Origin: Bacillota bacterium
GTDB lineage: Bacteria > Bacillota > Clostridia > Saccharofermentanales > DTU023
Reading direction: 5' to 3'
Assembly: GCA_023622515.1 (NCBI GenBank)
Contig: JAMNZB010000019.1
Location: 1-42,942, forward strand
Length of the DNA stretch: 42,942 bases
In this document: positions 32,955 to 41,227 of the stretch, piece by piece
Layout of the letters: each line of letters begins with the position of its first letter
How positions within the stretch are numbered: the stretch's first letter is position 1
The notes under the pieces: model-generated
Seen by the model: the letters and a program-made list of their open reading frames with translations, nothing else
Told to the model about the DNA's origin: nothing
The model's database searches: none
Position numbers and translations under genes: made by a program

Positions 32955-33839
32955 ATGAATAAAATGCGCCGAGCACATTTACTTTTGCTGCTTACATCCT
33001 TTCTATGGGGGATGTCTTTTTCGGCACAAACGGCCGCTATGCAACATCTCAGTCCTTTCAGTTTTAGCGCAGCAAGATACCTGCTTGGTGCATTAGTCTT
33101 AGTACCTTTTATCATTTACCGCAAGGTGCAATATAATTGGGCGTATATTAGAGTAGCTTGTACGCTTGGTTTCGTTTTATTTTACGCCAGCTCTTTGCAG
33201 CAACATGCGATGCAGACGGTTTCTGCCGGTAAAGCCGGTTTTATAACCAGTCTATACATGGTTTTTGTTCCGATTATCAGCCAGGCTTTATTCGGCAAAA
33301 AAGTTGCCCGTCACAACTGGCTTGGTGTACTTATTGCCTTGTTGGGATTTTATTTTTTAACCTTCCGCAGTGGCGGGGGAATTGGCAAGGGTGATTTTCT
33401 GCTTCTCCTGGGTTCCTTTGGTTTTGCCCTGCATATTATTCTTATTGAGCGATTTGTTGGCGATTTAGACCCTTTGGCAATCAGTGCGACACAATTCCTG
33501 ACGGTATCCGGTCTATCCTTCGTGGCCGCTTTATGTTTTGAAAATACAGTCTGCTCCCAGCTGCTTGAAGCTGCAGGTCCGATATTGTATGTGGGTATAT
33601 TTTCTTGTGGCGTTGCCTATACATTGCAAATTGTGGGCCAGAGAGACAGCGAAGCTACGGTTGCTTCAATCATCCTTAGTCTTGAGGCGGTATTTTCTGT
33701 GATTGGTGCCGCCGTCTTTTTAAAGCAAAGGCTAAGTGGAAGAGAACTCTTAGGCTGTGCTCTTGTTTTTGTTGCCGTTATTTTTGTCCAGTATCATGAG
33801 CAGAAGTTGGAAAAAGAAAGACCGGATTATGCGAACTAG
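32955..33839 (+). CDS. DMT-superfamily transporter, EamA family
   Basis: Membrane protein of 294 residues with ten predicted segments arranged as two EamA repeats. The first opens with LLLLTSFLWGMSFSAQTAAM and contains FSFSAARYLLGALVLVPF. The second ends ASIILSLEAVFSVIGAAVFLKQRLSGRELLGCALVFVAV, the classic EamA closing block. Members export amino acids or other metabolites; the substrate is not predictable. TAGGGGGGC precedes the ATG. Terminators lie on both sides, so it is a single-gene unit. Confidence 0.9.
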   Translation: MNKMRRAHLLLLLTSFLWGMSFSAQTAAMQHLSPFSFSAARYLLGALVLVPFIIYRKVQYNWAYIRVACTLGFVLFYASSLQQHAMQTVSAGKAGFITSLYMVFVPIISQALFGKKVARHNWLGVLIALLGFYFLTFRSGGGIGKGDFLLLLGSFGFALHIILIERFVGDLDPLAISATQFLTVSGLSFVAALCFENTVCSQLLEAAGPILYVGIFSCGVAYTLQIVGQRDSEATVASIILSLEAVFSVIGAAVFLKQRLSGRELLGCALVFVAVIFVQYHEQKLEKERPDYAN

Positions 33840-33903
33840 CCTAAGGGTAAGAGCCGGACTAGTGGAGATTAATAAGGATAGCTTGGGCATAAAAATAAAG
33901 ATT

Positions 33904-33938
33904 AAAAGCAGCGGCTGTGCGCTGCTTTTGGCTTTTCT
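33904..33938. terminator. Bidirectional terminator between DMT transporter and DtxR-family genes
   Basis: Perfect 10-bp stem AAAAGCAGCG (33904-33913) / CGCTGCTTTT (33920-33929) with a 6-nt loop, followed by GGCTTTT. The left flank is A-rich, providing a T-rich tail for the minus strand. Confidence 0.8.
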
Positions 33939-33955
33939 GAAAGAATAATTTACGC

Positions 33956-34402
33956 TTAGGCATCATCTTCTTGCTCGTTTGCCCCCTCCTTCTTCTTTAA
34001 GAGATACTGCTCGTAGTAACCATTATCTTGCAGGTCGATGCAAGATGAAATATGTTCCCGCATTTTTTCGAAGGTCTCTTGCGATATGGCATGCTCTATG
34101 CTACAAGCATCTTCGATAGCCGTTTCTCCATCAATGCCCAGGGCTAAGAAGTAGTTAGAAAAGAACACATGTCTTTCATATATCCGTCTAGCGAGGAGAG
34201 TTCCTTTTTCTGTCAGCTTCAAGTTACCGCTATCTTCGAATACCAAATACCCGCTATCTTGTAAGGAGTGCACAGCACGACTTACAGAGGGTTTTGAAAA
34301 ATTCATAGCTGTAGCCAAGTCAATAGAACGAACAATATCCATTGTTTTGTGTAGGACATATATTGTCTCTAGATACATTTCGCCGGATTCTTGTAAACTC
34401 AT
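33956..34402 (-). CDS. Metal-dependent transcriptional regulator, DtxR/MntR family
   Basis: Cytosolic repressor of 148 residues: an N-terminal winged helix (1-65, with FSKPSVSRAVHSLQDSGYL) and a helical dimerisation domain (66-148), without the SH3-like third domain. Residues that line up with the regulatory metal site are Met9, His78, Cys100, Glu103 and His104 (in GEMYLETIY, ERHVFF and DACSIEHAIS). Cys100 and Met9 correspond to Cys102 and Met10 of DtxR, whereas MntR has Glu and Asp at these points, so iron is more likely than manganese as the signal. GGAG precedes the ATG at 34402; ATGs at 34414 and 34417 lie upstream without a good ribosome site. No metal transporter is adjacent; the target is unknown. 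Confidence 0.87.
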   Translation of the reverse strand: MSLQESGEMYLETIYVLHKTMDIVRSIDLATAMNFSKPSVSRAVHSLQDSGYLVFEDSGNLKLTEKGTLLARRIYERHVFFSNYFLALGIDGETAIEDACSIEHAISQETFEKMREHISSCIDLQDNGYYEQYLLKKKEGANEQEDDA

Positions 34403-34425
34403 AATAATCTCCATCATTTTTCATA

Positions 34426-34446
34426 TTTTCCCATTGGGAAATTCCC
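34426..34446. promoter_or_regulatory. Overlapping palindromes upstream of the DtxR-family gene
   Basis: TTTCCC-ATT-GGGAAA (34427-34441) and GGGAA-A-TTCCC (34436-34446) share their central GGGAA. They lie 20 bases downstream of the extended -10 element of this gene and 24 bases before its start codon, in the right place for an autorepression site. Confidence 0.5.
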
Positions 34447-34465
34447 TAAGGAGTATCTTGCGGTT

Positions 34466-34474
34466 ATTATAACA
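34466..34474 (-). promoter_or_regulatory. Extended -10 promoter of the DtxR-family gene
   Basis: The minus strand reads TGTTATAAT, an extended -10. No clear -35 is seen. The predicted transcript start falls next to the overlapping palindromes. Confidence 0.5.
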
Positions 34475-34568
34475 CATCTCGGAAACTCACCTCGAAAAAT
34501 AACGGAGGAGTTCTTCGTGCCCCCGGACCTGACTGACAAGTTTATGAAGATTCGCAAGGCTAAGAATC

Positions 34569-34577
34569 TGTTATACT
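34569..34577 (+). promoter_or_regulatory. Extended -10 promoter of hisS
   Basis: TGTTATACT forms an extended -10 about 40 bases before the hisS start. The -35 region is weak. No T-box motif is visible in the short leader. Confidence 0.5.
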
Positions 34578-34616
34578 ACTAATCTAGAAGAAATTTTTGT
34601 CAAGGATGTGATATGT

Positions 34617-35876
34617 ATGAATTTTAGAGCACCGCGGGGAACACATGACATTTTGCCAAAAGAGAGTGGCCAATGGCAGTTTGTTGAACAAAAATTTAGT
34701 GAACTATGCCGGCGTTTTTCCTATCAGGAAATTCGCACGCCTGTCTTTGAGCAAACGGAACTTTTTGCCAGAGGTGTTGGCGATGGTACAGATATTGTGC
34801 AAAAAGAGATGTATAATTTTGAGGATAAGGCCGGCCGGGCCATGACCCTTCGCCCGGAAGGAACAGCCGGTGTTGTTCGCTCTTATATTGAGCACGGTCT
34901 GGCTTCAGAGCCCTCACCGATTAAACTCTTTTATAATATTACCGCTTTCCGTTATGAAAAAATGCAAAAAGGGCGCTATCGTGAATTTCGCCAGCTGGGT
35001 TGCGAATGCTTCGGCAGCAAATCAGCCAGTGCCGATGCAGAGCTAATTACCCTGCTTTGGCTTTTCTTTTCTGAGCTTCGCATGAAAGACATTCACTTGG
35101 AAGTAAACAGCATAGGTTGCCCTCTTTGTAGGCCCGCATACAAGGAGGCCTTGACAGAATACTTAAGACCGCATCTTTCGAAACTTTGTGAAGATTGCCG
35201 GCGACGTTTTGCGACCAATCCCCTGCGTGTTCTTGACTGTAAGGAGGAAAGCTGCCGGAAAATTGCCCAAGATGCCCCAAAATCCTTAGAGCATCTTTGC
35301 CCTGAGTGCTTGGCACATTGGGAGGGCCTGCTGAGTTTATTGGATACTTTTGCTATTCCCTATAATATAAATCCGAAAATTGTACGGGGTTTGGACTACT
35401 ACAGCAAAACAGTTTTTGAATTTATTTCGGAAAATGTCGGTACGCAAGGCACAATATGTGGTGGTGGACGCTATGATGGTCTAGTTGAAGAACTGGGAGG
35501 GCCGGCAACGCCGGGAGTCGGTTTTGCCTTAGGGGTGGAACGTTTATTACTTGAGCTGGAAGCACAGGGTTTTTCCTTTCCGGAACCGGTCGACCCGACA
35601 ATTTTTATTGCCTCCTTCCCGGAGCAGCGCCTACTGGCCAATCAATTAGCCTTTTCGCTAAGAAAAGAAGGCCTCCATGCAGAAGTAGATATATGTGAGC
35701 GGAGTTTTAAAGCACAGATGAAACATGCCAACCGCATCAAGGCAAAATACTTGCTCGTTCTTGGAGATGAAGAGGCAAAGCAAATGTGTGGTAGAATCAA
35801 AAGGATGGCGGATGGGGCAGAAAAAGAACTTTCTTTTTCTGAACTGGCAAGTTTTTTAGTAAATTTTGAAGAGTAA
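34617..35876 (+). CDS. hisS: Histidyl-tRNA synthetase
   Basis: Class II synthetase of 419 residues. The N-terminus FRAPRGTHDILP and motif 2 (TLRPEGTAGVVRSYIEHGL, FRYEKMQKGRYREFRQLGCE) are typical. Histidine-binding motifs are VRGLDYYSKTVFEF and GGGRYDGLVEELGG, with motif 3 as GFALGVERLL. A cysteine-rich insertion (about 165-240: CPLC, CEDC, DCKEESC, CPEC) is the putative zinc module of many Bacillota HisRS. The start at 34617 follows AAGGATG; an in-frame GTG at 34608 overlaps that site. First gene of the hisS-aspS-lepB-lepA run. Confidence 0.96.
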   Translation: MNFRAPRGTHDILPKESGQWQFVEQKFSELCRRFSYQEIRTPVFEQTELFARGVGDGTDIVQKEMYNFEDKAGRAMTLRPEGTAGVVRSYIEHGLASEPSPIKLFYNITAFRYEKMQKGRYREFRQLGCECFGSKSASADAELITLLWLFFSELRMKDIHLEVNSIGCPLCRPAYKEALTEYLRPHLSKLCEDCRRRFATNPLRVLDCKEESCRKIAQDAPKSLEHLCPECLAHWEGLLSLLDTFAIPYNINPKIVRGLDYYSKTVFEFISENVGTQGTICGGGRYDGLVEELGGPATPGVGFALGVERLLLELEAQGFSFPEPVDPTIFIASFPEQRLLANQLAFSLRKEGLHAEVDICERSFKAQMKHANRIKAKYLLVLGDEEAKQMCGRIKRMADGAEKELSFSELASFLVNFEE

Positions 35877-35905
35877 TTAATTAATAATATGTAGGAGAAG
35901 GAAAA

Positions 35906-37690
35906 ATGGCGGAAACAATGCGAGGCCTAAAAAGAGACAGGATGGTATGTGAGTTTACAGAAGCCGACCTTGGCAAGAAGTTGTGCCTAATGGGTTGGTG
36001 TCAGAGACAAAGAGATCTGGGGAAATTGGTTTTTATCAATTTGCGAGATCGCAGCGGCTTATTGCAGCTTGTTATTGACGAAGACTCACCCCCGGGGCTT
36101 TTGGAAAAGGCACAAAAAGTTCGTAGTGAGTATGTCTTAGCCTGTGAAGGTGTTTTACGTAAAAGGCAAGATCCAAATCCTGAAATGAAGACGGGCGAAT
36201 ATGAACTGCATGTTTCAGAGTTACGGATTCTATCTGAGGCAAAGACACCGCCTTTTTACATCGAGGACGGGGATGTGGCCAATGACGCCCTGCGCCTGGA
36301 GTACCGTTACCTTGACCTCCGTCGGCCAAAGATGCAAAAAAATATTATCAAGCGTCATGAAGTTAGCAGCTTTACACGACAATGGTTTTCCGAGCATGGT
36401 TTTCTTGACATTGAGACCCCGACTTTTATTAAATCCACCCCGGAGGGGGCAAGAGACTATTTAGTGCCCTCGCGTATCTTTCCGGGCGAATTCTTTGCCT
36501 TGCCGCAATCGCCTCAGATTTACAAACAGCTGCTGATGCTAGCCGGCTTTGACCGCTATATGCAATTAGCGCGTTGCTATCGTGACGAAGATTTGCGTGC
36601 TGACCGTCAGCCCGAGTTTACTCAGCTTGACCTGGAAATGACATTTGTTACCGAAGAAGATATTTTCAGGGTCATGGAAAGTTATTTAAGCGCTCTCTTT
36701 AAAGAGGTGCTGGATGTAGATCTTCCCCTTCCTTTCCCGCGGATGACCTGGGAAGAGGCTATGTGTCGTTATGGTTCTGATAAACCGGACCGTCGTTACG
36801 GCATGGAAATTCACCTGATTAACGACCTTGTCCTTGATAGCGGATTCAAAGTCTTTTCCTCTGCAGTAGAAGAGGGGGGTATTGTCGGAACCCTTGTTGT
36901 AAAAGGAGGGTCGGAATTAAAGAGAAGGCGCCTTGATGAGCTTACAAGATTTGCTCAGGACCACGGGGCTAAAGGCTTGGTTTGGATGAGCTATGAGGAC
37001 CCGCTTAGAGGCTCGGCTACCAAGTTTTTAGATGAAGCTTTTATGGCTTCTCTTGCGGAAAGATGCGGGGGAGAAAGAGGAGACCTTTTCCTCTTTATTG
37101 CCGATGAAAAGTACAAGGCGCTGGAGATTTTAGGGCGCTTGCGTGTTGAGCTGGCTCAAAGCCTGGCGCTCATACCGGATACTTGGGAGCCCTTATGGGT
37201 TGTTCAATTTCCTATGTTTGAGCAAGATGAGGAAACAGGCCGTCTGGCTGCTGCCCACCATCCCTTTACCATGCCTCTGGAGGACGACTATAACAACCCG
37301 GACTGTGAGCCTTTGAATTGGCGCGCTAATGCCTATGACCTTGTCCTGAATGGCTATGAGCTGGGTAGTGGAAGTCTTAGAATTTACAACAGTGACTTGC
37401 AAGCGAAAATTTTTGAGCTGATTGGCTTTACACGAGAGGAGGCCAAAGAACGTTTTGGTTTCCTGCTTAAGGCCTTTGATTATGGTGTGCCGCCCCATGC
37501 CGGAATTGCTTTAGGCCTCGACCGTTTAGTCATGCTTATTTGTGCTTGCGACAATATTCGAGAGGTTATTGCTTTCCCGAAAGTTCAAAACTCATCTTGT
37601 TTGATGGCGAATTGTCCGTCGCCTGTTGATGAAAAGCAATTGCAGGATCTTGGTATTGAAATTATAAAAAGACCACATGATGCGCAGTAA
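35906..37690 (+). CDS. aspS: Aspartyl-tRNA synthetase
   Basis: Class II synthetase of 594 residues, of bacterial type: an N-terminal OB-fold (about 15-110, with LVFINLRDRSGLLQLV), then the catalytic core. The core has LEYRYLDLRRPKMQ, the aspartate site PQSPQIYKQLLMLAGFDR, motif 2 ARCYRDEDLRADRQPEFTQL and motif 3 GIALGLDRLVMLI. A GAD domain is inserted between motifs 2 and 3 (about 290-400). GTAGGAGAAGG precedes the ATG. It lies 29 bases after hisS, a common pairing in Bacillota. I cannot tell from sequence whether it also charges tRNA-Asn. Confidence 0.96.
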   Translation: MAETMRGLKRDRMVCEFTEADLGKKLCLMGWCQRQRDLGKLVFINLRDRSGLLQLVIDEDSPPGLLEKAQKVRSEYVLACEGVLRKRQDPNPEMKTGEYELHVSELRILSEAKTPPFYIEDGDVANDALRLEYRYLDLRRPKMQKNIIKRHEVSSFTRQWFSEHGFLDIETPTFIKSTPEGARDYLVPSRIFPGEFFALPQSPQIYKQLLMLAGFDRYMQLARCYRDEDLRADRQPEFTQLDLEMTFVTEEDIFRVMESYLSALFKEVLDVDLPLPFPRMTWEEAMCRYGSDKPDRRYGMEIHLINDLVLDSGFKVFSSAVEEGGIVGTLVVKGGSELKRRRLDELTRFAQDHGAKGLVWMSYEDPLRGSATKFLDEAFMASLAERCGGERGDLFLFIADEKYKALEILGRLRVELAQSLALIPDTWEPLWVVQFPMFEQDEETGRLAAAHHPFTMPLEDDYNNPDCEPLNWRANAYDLVLNGYELGSGSLRIYNSDLQAKIFELIGFTREEAKERFGFLLKAFDYGVPPHAGIALGLDRLVMLICACDNIREVIAFPKVQNSSCLMANCPSPVDEKQLQDLGIEIIKRPHDAQ

Positions 37691-37708
37691 ATAGATTGGG
37701 GAAAAAGG

Positions 37709-38461
37709 ATGCAAAATAAGCATGTAGATAGAAATGATGACGTAAGAGATGGGATATCTGAACCCATTCAACCTGTTCGGCTGGATGTAAGGGAAGAGGA
37801 CCTGCCCGGCCACACGGATGAAGAAGCAGACTTGCTTTCCGGTGAAGAGGCTGAGGAGTTCTATGGTGATGAGGGGTTCTATGGTGATAAGAATAGTGCG
37901 GAGTTGGAGACAGCAGAAAATAAAAAAAATGATGTTCTGTCAGAGATTTTGGAGTATTTAAAATTATTCCTTCTGGTTCTACTTCTTTCTGTCTTACTAA
38001 CGCAATTTGTTATCCAGCGAAATACTGTTAAAGGGCCTTCCATGTTGCCTACCCTTCATGATGGTGATGAACTCTTTGTAGAGAAAGTTAGCCGATACTT
38101 TGGGGCAATTGATCGATTTGATATCATAACCATTGATACCAAGGGGCTGGACCACGAACCCAATCGCGTTATTAAGCGAGTTGTTGGTTTGCCGGGGGAA
38201 ACGGTAGAAATCACAGAAGGTCATGTATATATCAATGGAGAAATGCTGGACGAGTATTACTTAGCCGAAAACATAACAACTCGTGTCTATAATCCGCAGT
38301 ATGCGAAAGTGACGCTTGGTGATGGTGAATATTATTGTTTAGGAGATAATCGTAATAACAGCAACGACAGCAGGGCTTTTGGCCCGGTTCCTCAGAATAA
38401 TATCTTGGGTAATCTTCTGTTTCGGTTTTATCCCTTCGACAGCTTTGGAAGACCCAAATAA
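37709..38461 (+). CDS. lepB: Signal peptidase I with long acidic N-terminal extension
   Basis: Membrane serine protease of 250 residues that removes signal peptides outside the membrane. Catalytic Ser111 is in GPSMLPTLHDGD and the Lys156 base is in RVIKRVVGLPGE. The closing box GDNRNNSNDSRAFGPV follows. A single membrane segment spans about 84-103. Residues 1-75 form an unusually long cytosolic tail, strongly acidic, with the repeat FYGDEGFYGD at 51-60. Most Gram-positive SipS-type enzymes have only a short tail. The ATG at 37709 is preceded by GGGGAAAAAGG. It lies 18 bases after aspS and 34 before lepA, as in many lepB-lepA neighbourhoods. Confidence 0.94.
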   Translation: MQNKHVDRNDDVRDGISEPIQPVRLDVREEDLPGHTDEEADLLSGEEAEEFYGDEGFYGDKNSAELETAENKKNDVLSEILEYLKLFLLVLLLSVLLTQFVIQRNTVKGPSMLPTLHDGDELFVEKVSRYFGAIDRFDIITIDTKGLDHEPNRVIKRVVGLPGETVEITEGHVYINGEMLDEYYLAENITTRVYNPQYAKVTLGDGEYYCLGDNRNNSNDSRAFGPVPQNNILGNLLFRFYPFDSFGRPK

Positions 38462-38495
38462 GCATAAAACAAGGAGAAAGGCAAATATACAATAG

Positions 38496-40316
38496 ATGAA
38501 TCCGGAGAAAGATAGAATTTCAAAAATCAGAAACTTTTGTATTATCGCTCATATTGATCATGGCAAGTCGACACTGGCTGACCGCTTGATTGAGTTCTGC
38601 GGTGCTATTGAGCAGCGAGAAATGAAGAGTCAATTGCTGGATAATATGGATTTGGAAAGAGAAAGAGGAATCACGATTAAGGCACAAGCGGCAAAGCTGA
38701 CATATAAAGCAAGTGACGGAGAGACGTACATGTTAAATCTCATTGATACACCGGGTCATGTCGACTTTAATTACGAGGTTTCGCGTACCTTGGCGGCTTG
38801 TGATGGTGCAATTTTGGTGGTAGATGCTGCCCAAGGAGTGGAAGCGCAAACCCTAGCTAATGCTTACCTGGCAATTGAAGCCGGTTTGGAGATTCTCCCG
38901 GTAATTAATAAAATTGATCTACCGGCGGCAAGGCCGGAGGAAGTCCGTGCAGAAATTGAGGAGGTCATTGGTTTAGATGCCTCGCATTCACCCTGCATCT
39001 CTGCCAAGAATAATATTAATATTGAGGCTGTTTTAGAGGGGATTGTTCAATATTTACCTGCTCCGCCGGTACCGGCAGAGGCTGAAAAACTACGGGCTCT
39101 TATTTTTGACTCGGAATATGATCCTTATCGTGGTGTTATTCTTGATGTGCAAGTTAAGTCCGGAAAGATTACTTTAGGCGATGATATCCGCCTGATGCAC
39201 TCCGCTACGGATTTTGAAGTTTTGGAACTTGGCTATTTTTCACCGGGGAAAACGGTTCCCCGAAAGGAGTTGCTTACAGGTGACGTAGGCTATATTGCCG
39301 CCGGTATTAAAAATGTGCGCGATACTCGTGTTGGTGATACGATTACCCATAGTGAAAACGGAGCAAGCGAACCACTTGACGGTTATGAGCCTGTTCAGCA
39401 AATGGTCTTTTGCGGCTTATATCCCATAGACGGTGGAGATTATAATGATTTGAGGGAAGCTTTGGAAAAACTTCAATTGAATGATGCCGCCCTTTCCTTT
39501 GAACCTGAGACCTCGGCAGCATTGGGTTTTGGTTTCCGTTGTGGTTTTTTAGGCTTACTCCACTATGAAATCATTCTCGAACGCTTAGAACGGGAGCATC
39601 AGTTGGAATTAATCTCAACAGCTCCATCCGTTGTTTACGAATTACTCCTTACCGGCGGTGACCTGATTAATCTGCAAAATCCCAGTGACATGCCGGCAAA
39701 GGATTCTATTGTATCCTTCCGGGAGCCTATTGTTTTGGCAACGATAATGAGTCCCTCCGATTATGTCGGCAACATCATGGAACTTTGCCAGGAGCGAAGA
39801 GGCATTTTTAAGGATATGCAGTATTTGGATGAAAAACTTGTTGAGATTCATTATGAAATGCCGCTCAATGAGATTATCTATGACTTCTTTGATGCATTGA
39901 AATCAAGAACGCGAGGTTACGCCTCTTTGACCTATGACTTTTTAGAGTATCGTGAAGGGAAATTGGTTAAACTCGACATATTAATCAAGGGCGAAAATGT
40001 TGATGCTCTCAGTTTCATCATAGATGAGAGCAAGGTTTACGGTCGTGCGCGGAGTATTTGTGAAAAACTTAAGGAAAATATTCCCCGCCATCAATTTGAG
40101 ATTCCTGTACAAGCGGCTGTCGGAGGAAAAATTATTGCCCGCGAAACTGTACGGGCCTACCGGAAAGATGTTTTGGCTAAATGCTATGGTGGTGATATTA
40201 CACGAAAGAAAAAATTGCTTGAAAAGCAAAAAGAGGGCAAAAAGCGCATGAGAAGTGTCGGGAGTGTAGAAATACCTCAGGAAGCCTTCCTTAGTGTCTT
40301 AAAACTGGATGATTAA
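38496..40316 (+). CDS. lepA: Elongation factor 4 (LepA)
   Basis: Ribosomal GTPase of 606 residues. G1 [10 protein letters not shown]2 in [10 protein letters not shown]3 DTPGHVDF, G4 NKIDLP and G5 SAK are all present. The LepA-specific C-terminal domain follows ([20 protein letters not shown], then [18 protein letters not shown]). The ATG at 38496 is directly preceded in frame by TAG, so it is the first possible ATG. Its best ribosome site, AAGGAGAAAGG, lies 14-24 bases away, unusually far, which may lower translation. No hairpin terminator separates it from the tRNA gene 51 bases later. Confidence 0.96.
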   Translation: MNPEKDRISKIRNFCIIAHIDHGKSTLADRLIEFCGAIEQREMKSQLLDNMDLERERGITIKAQAAKLTYKASDGETYMLNLIDTPGHVDFNYEVSRTLAACDGAILVVDAAQGVEAQTLANAYLAIEAGLEILPVINKIDLPAARPEEVRAEIEEVIGLDASHSPCISAKNNINIEAVLEGIVQYLPAPPVPAEAEKLRALIFDSEYDPYRGVILDVQVKSGKITLGDDIRLMHSATDFEVLELGYFSPGKTVPRKELLTGDVGYIAAGIKNVRDTRVGDTITHSENGASEPLDGYEPVQQMVFCGLYPIDGGDYNDLREALEKLQLNDAALSFEPETSAALGFGFRCGFLGLLHYEIILERLEREHQLELISTAPSVVYELLLTGGDLINLQNPSDMPAKDSIVSFREPIVLATIMSPSDYVGNIMELCQERRGIFKDMQYLDEKLVEIHYEMPLNEIIYDFFDALKSRTRGYASLTYDFLEYREGKLVKLDILIKGENVDALSFIIDESKVYGRARSICEKLKENIPRHQFEIPVQAAVGGKIIARETVRAYRKDVLAKCYGGDITRKKKLLEKQKEGKKRMRSVGSVEIPQEAFLSVLKLDD

Positions 40317-40367
40317 TTAACTCTTTACTTTCACCGGTTTTTTTGCTTAAATGGGTAACAGCTAGTT

Positions 40368-40452
40368 GCGGATGTGGTGGAATTGGCAGACACGCTGGAT
40401 TTAGGTTCCAGTGCTTCACGGCATGCAGGTTCAAGTCCTGTCATCCGCACCA
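40368..40452 (+). tRNA. tRNA-Leu (anticodon UAG)
   Basis: 85-base cloverleaf with encoded CCA. The acceptor stem GCGGATG (40368-40374) pairs with CATCCGC (40442-40448). The anticodon stem CTGGA/TCCAG encloses loop TTTAGGT, giving anticodon TAG (reads CUN leucine codons, chiefly CUA). The T arm contains GGTTCAAGTCC. A long variable arm, expected for leucine tRNAs, lies between. Confidence 0.96.
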
Positions 40453-40476
40453 TCAAAATGAGAAAGTAGGTGCAAG

Positions 40477-41205
40477 TTGAAGCGGATTTGTGATCTTTTG
40501 CGTAATACAATACTTTTTCAGGATTTAGACCAAGGTGTTTATAAAAGTTATTGTGAAAACTCCCAGCTGGAAATGTTCTGGAAGGGAGATTTAATCGTTC
40601 AGGAAGGTGACAAATGCGAAGGAATTATTCTCATTGTAGAGGGTCAGGTATCTATGTTGATGACCTCGCCTGATGGTGATTATTCAACCTTGAATTTGTT
40701 AGCTGAGGGAGATAGTTTTGGTGAGAATCTTATTTTTGGCAATCATCGAACCTATCAGGCAAGTTTGGAAGCGGCAACAAATGGGAAGTTCCTCTTTGTT
40801 TCCCGAGAGGAAATATTCTCAATGATGGCTGACTCGCCTCTCTTGCTGAGTAATATATTGGCATCTCTTTCAGATAAAATTCATGAGCAGGAACGCCGTA
40901 TTAATCATCTCTCCCAGCGCAGCTTGAGGAAAAAAATATCCGCTTACTTAATCGATTTGTTGCGAGACCAGTTAGAAGAAAAGGGTAGTCGCTTGGTAGA
41001 TGAATTAAAAATTATCTCTACACCTGCAGTTGAGCTTCCCGTGAGCAAAGCAATGGTGGCTAAGCTTTTAGCCATGCCAAGACCTTCTTTTTCACGTGAA
41101 CTGATTAGCATGGAAGAAGATAATTTAATTAAGGTTTCAGGCCGTGTCATATGGTTGCTTGACGTAAAGGAATTATCCTCCGGCCAAGAAATAGAAGACT
41201 TTTAA
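40477..41205 (+). CDS. Crp/Fnr-family transcriptional regulator
   Basis: Protein of 242 residues. A cyclic-nucleotide-binding-type beta-barrel (about 15-120, with IVEGQVSML and GEGDSFGE-like [15 protein letters not shown]), a dimer helix and a winged helix (about 150-235, with [26 protein letters not shown]) are present. There is no N-terminal cysteine cluster of the FNR type and no R-S pair that binds cAMP in Crp, so the signal is unknown. The start is TTG at 40477, preceded by GTAGGTG; upstream in-frame codons run into a stop. It lies 24 bases after the tRNA and 22 before fhs, so it may share a transcript with both. Confidence 0.87.
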   Translation: MKRICDLLRNTILFQDLDQGVYKSYCENSQLEMFWKGDLIVQEGDKCEGIILIVEGQVSMLMTSPDGDYSTLNLLAEGDSFGENLIFGNHRTYQASLEAATNGKFLFVSREEIFSMMADSPLLLSNILASLSDKIHEQERRINHLSQRSLRKKISAYLIDLLRDQLEEKGSRLVDELKIISTPAVELPVSKAMVAKLLAMPRPSFSRELISMEEDNLIKVSGRVIWLLDVKELSSGQEIEDF

Positions 41206-41227
41206 AAAGAAGAAAAAGAGGTTCAAA

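Noticed and set aside
33757-33948. Small reading frame at the end of the DMT transporter gene
   Set aside because: It is out of frame with the transporter, has no ribosome site and runs through the terminator.
40477-41205. FNR oxygen sensor or cAMP-binding Crp
   Set aside because: There is no N-terminal cysteine cluster and no clear cAMP-binding Arg-Ser pair, so only the superfamily is assigned.
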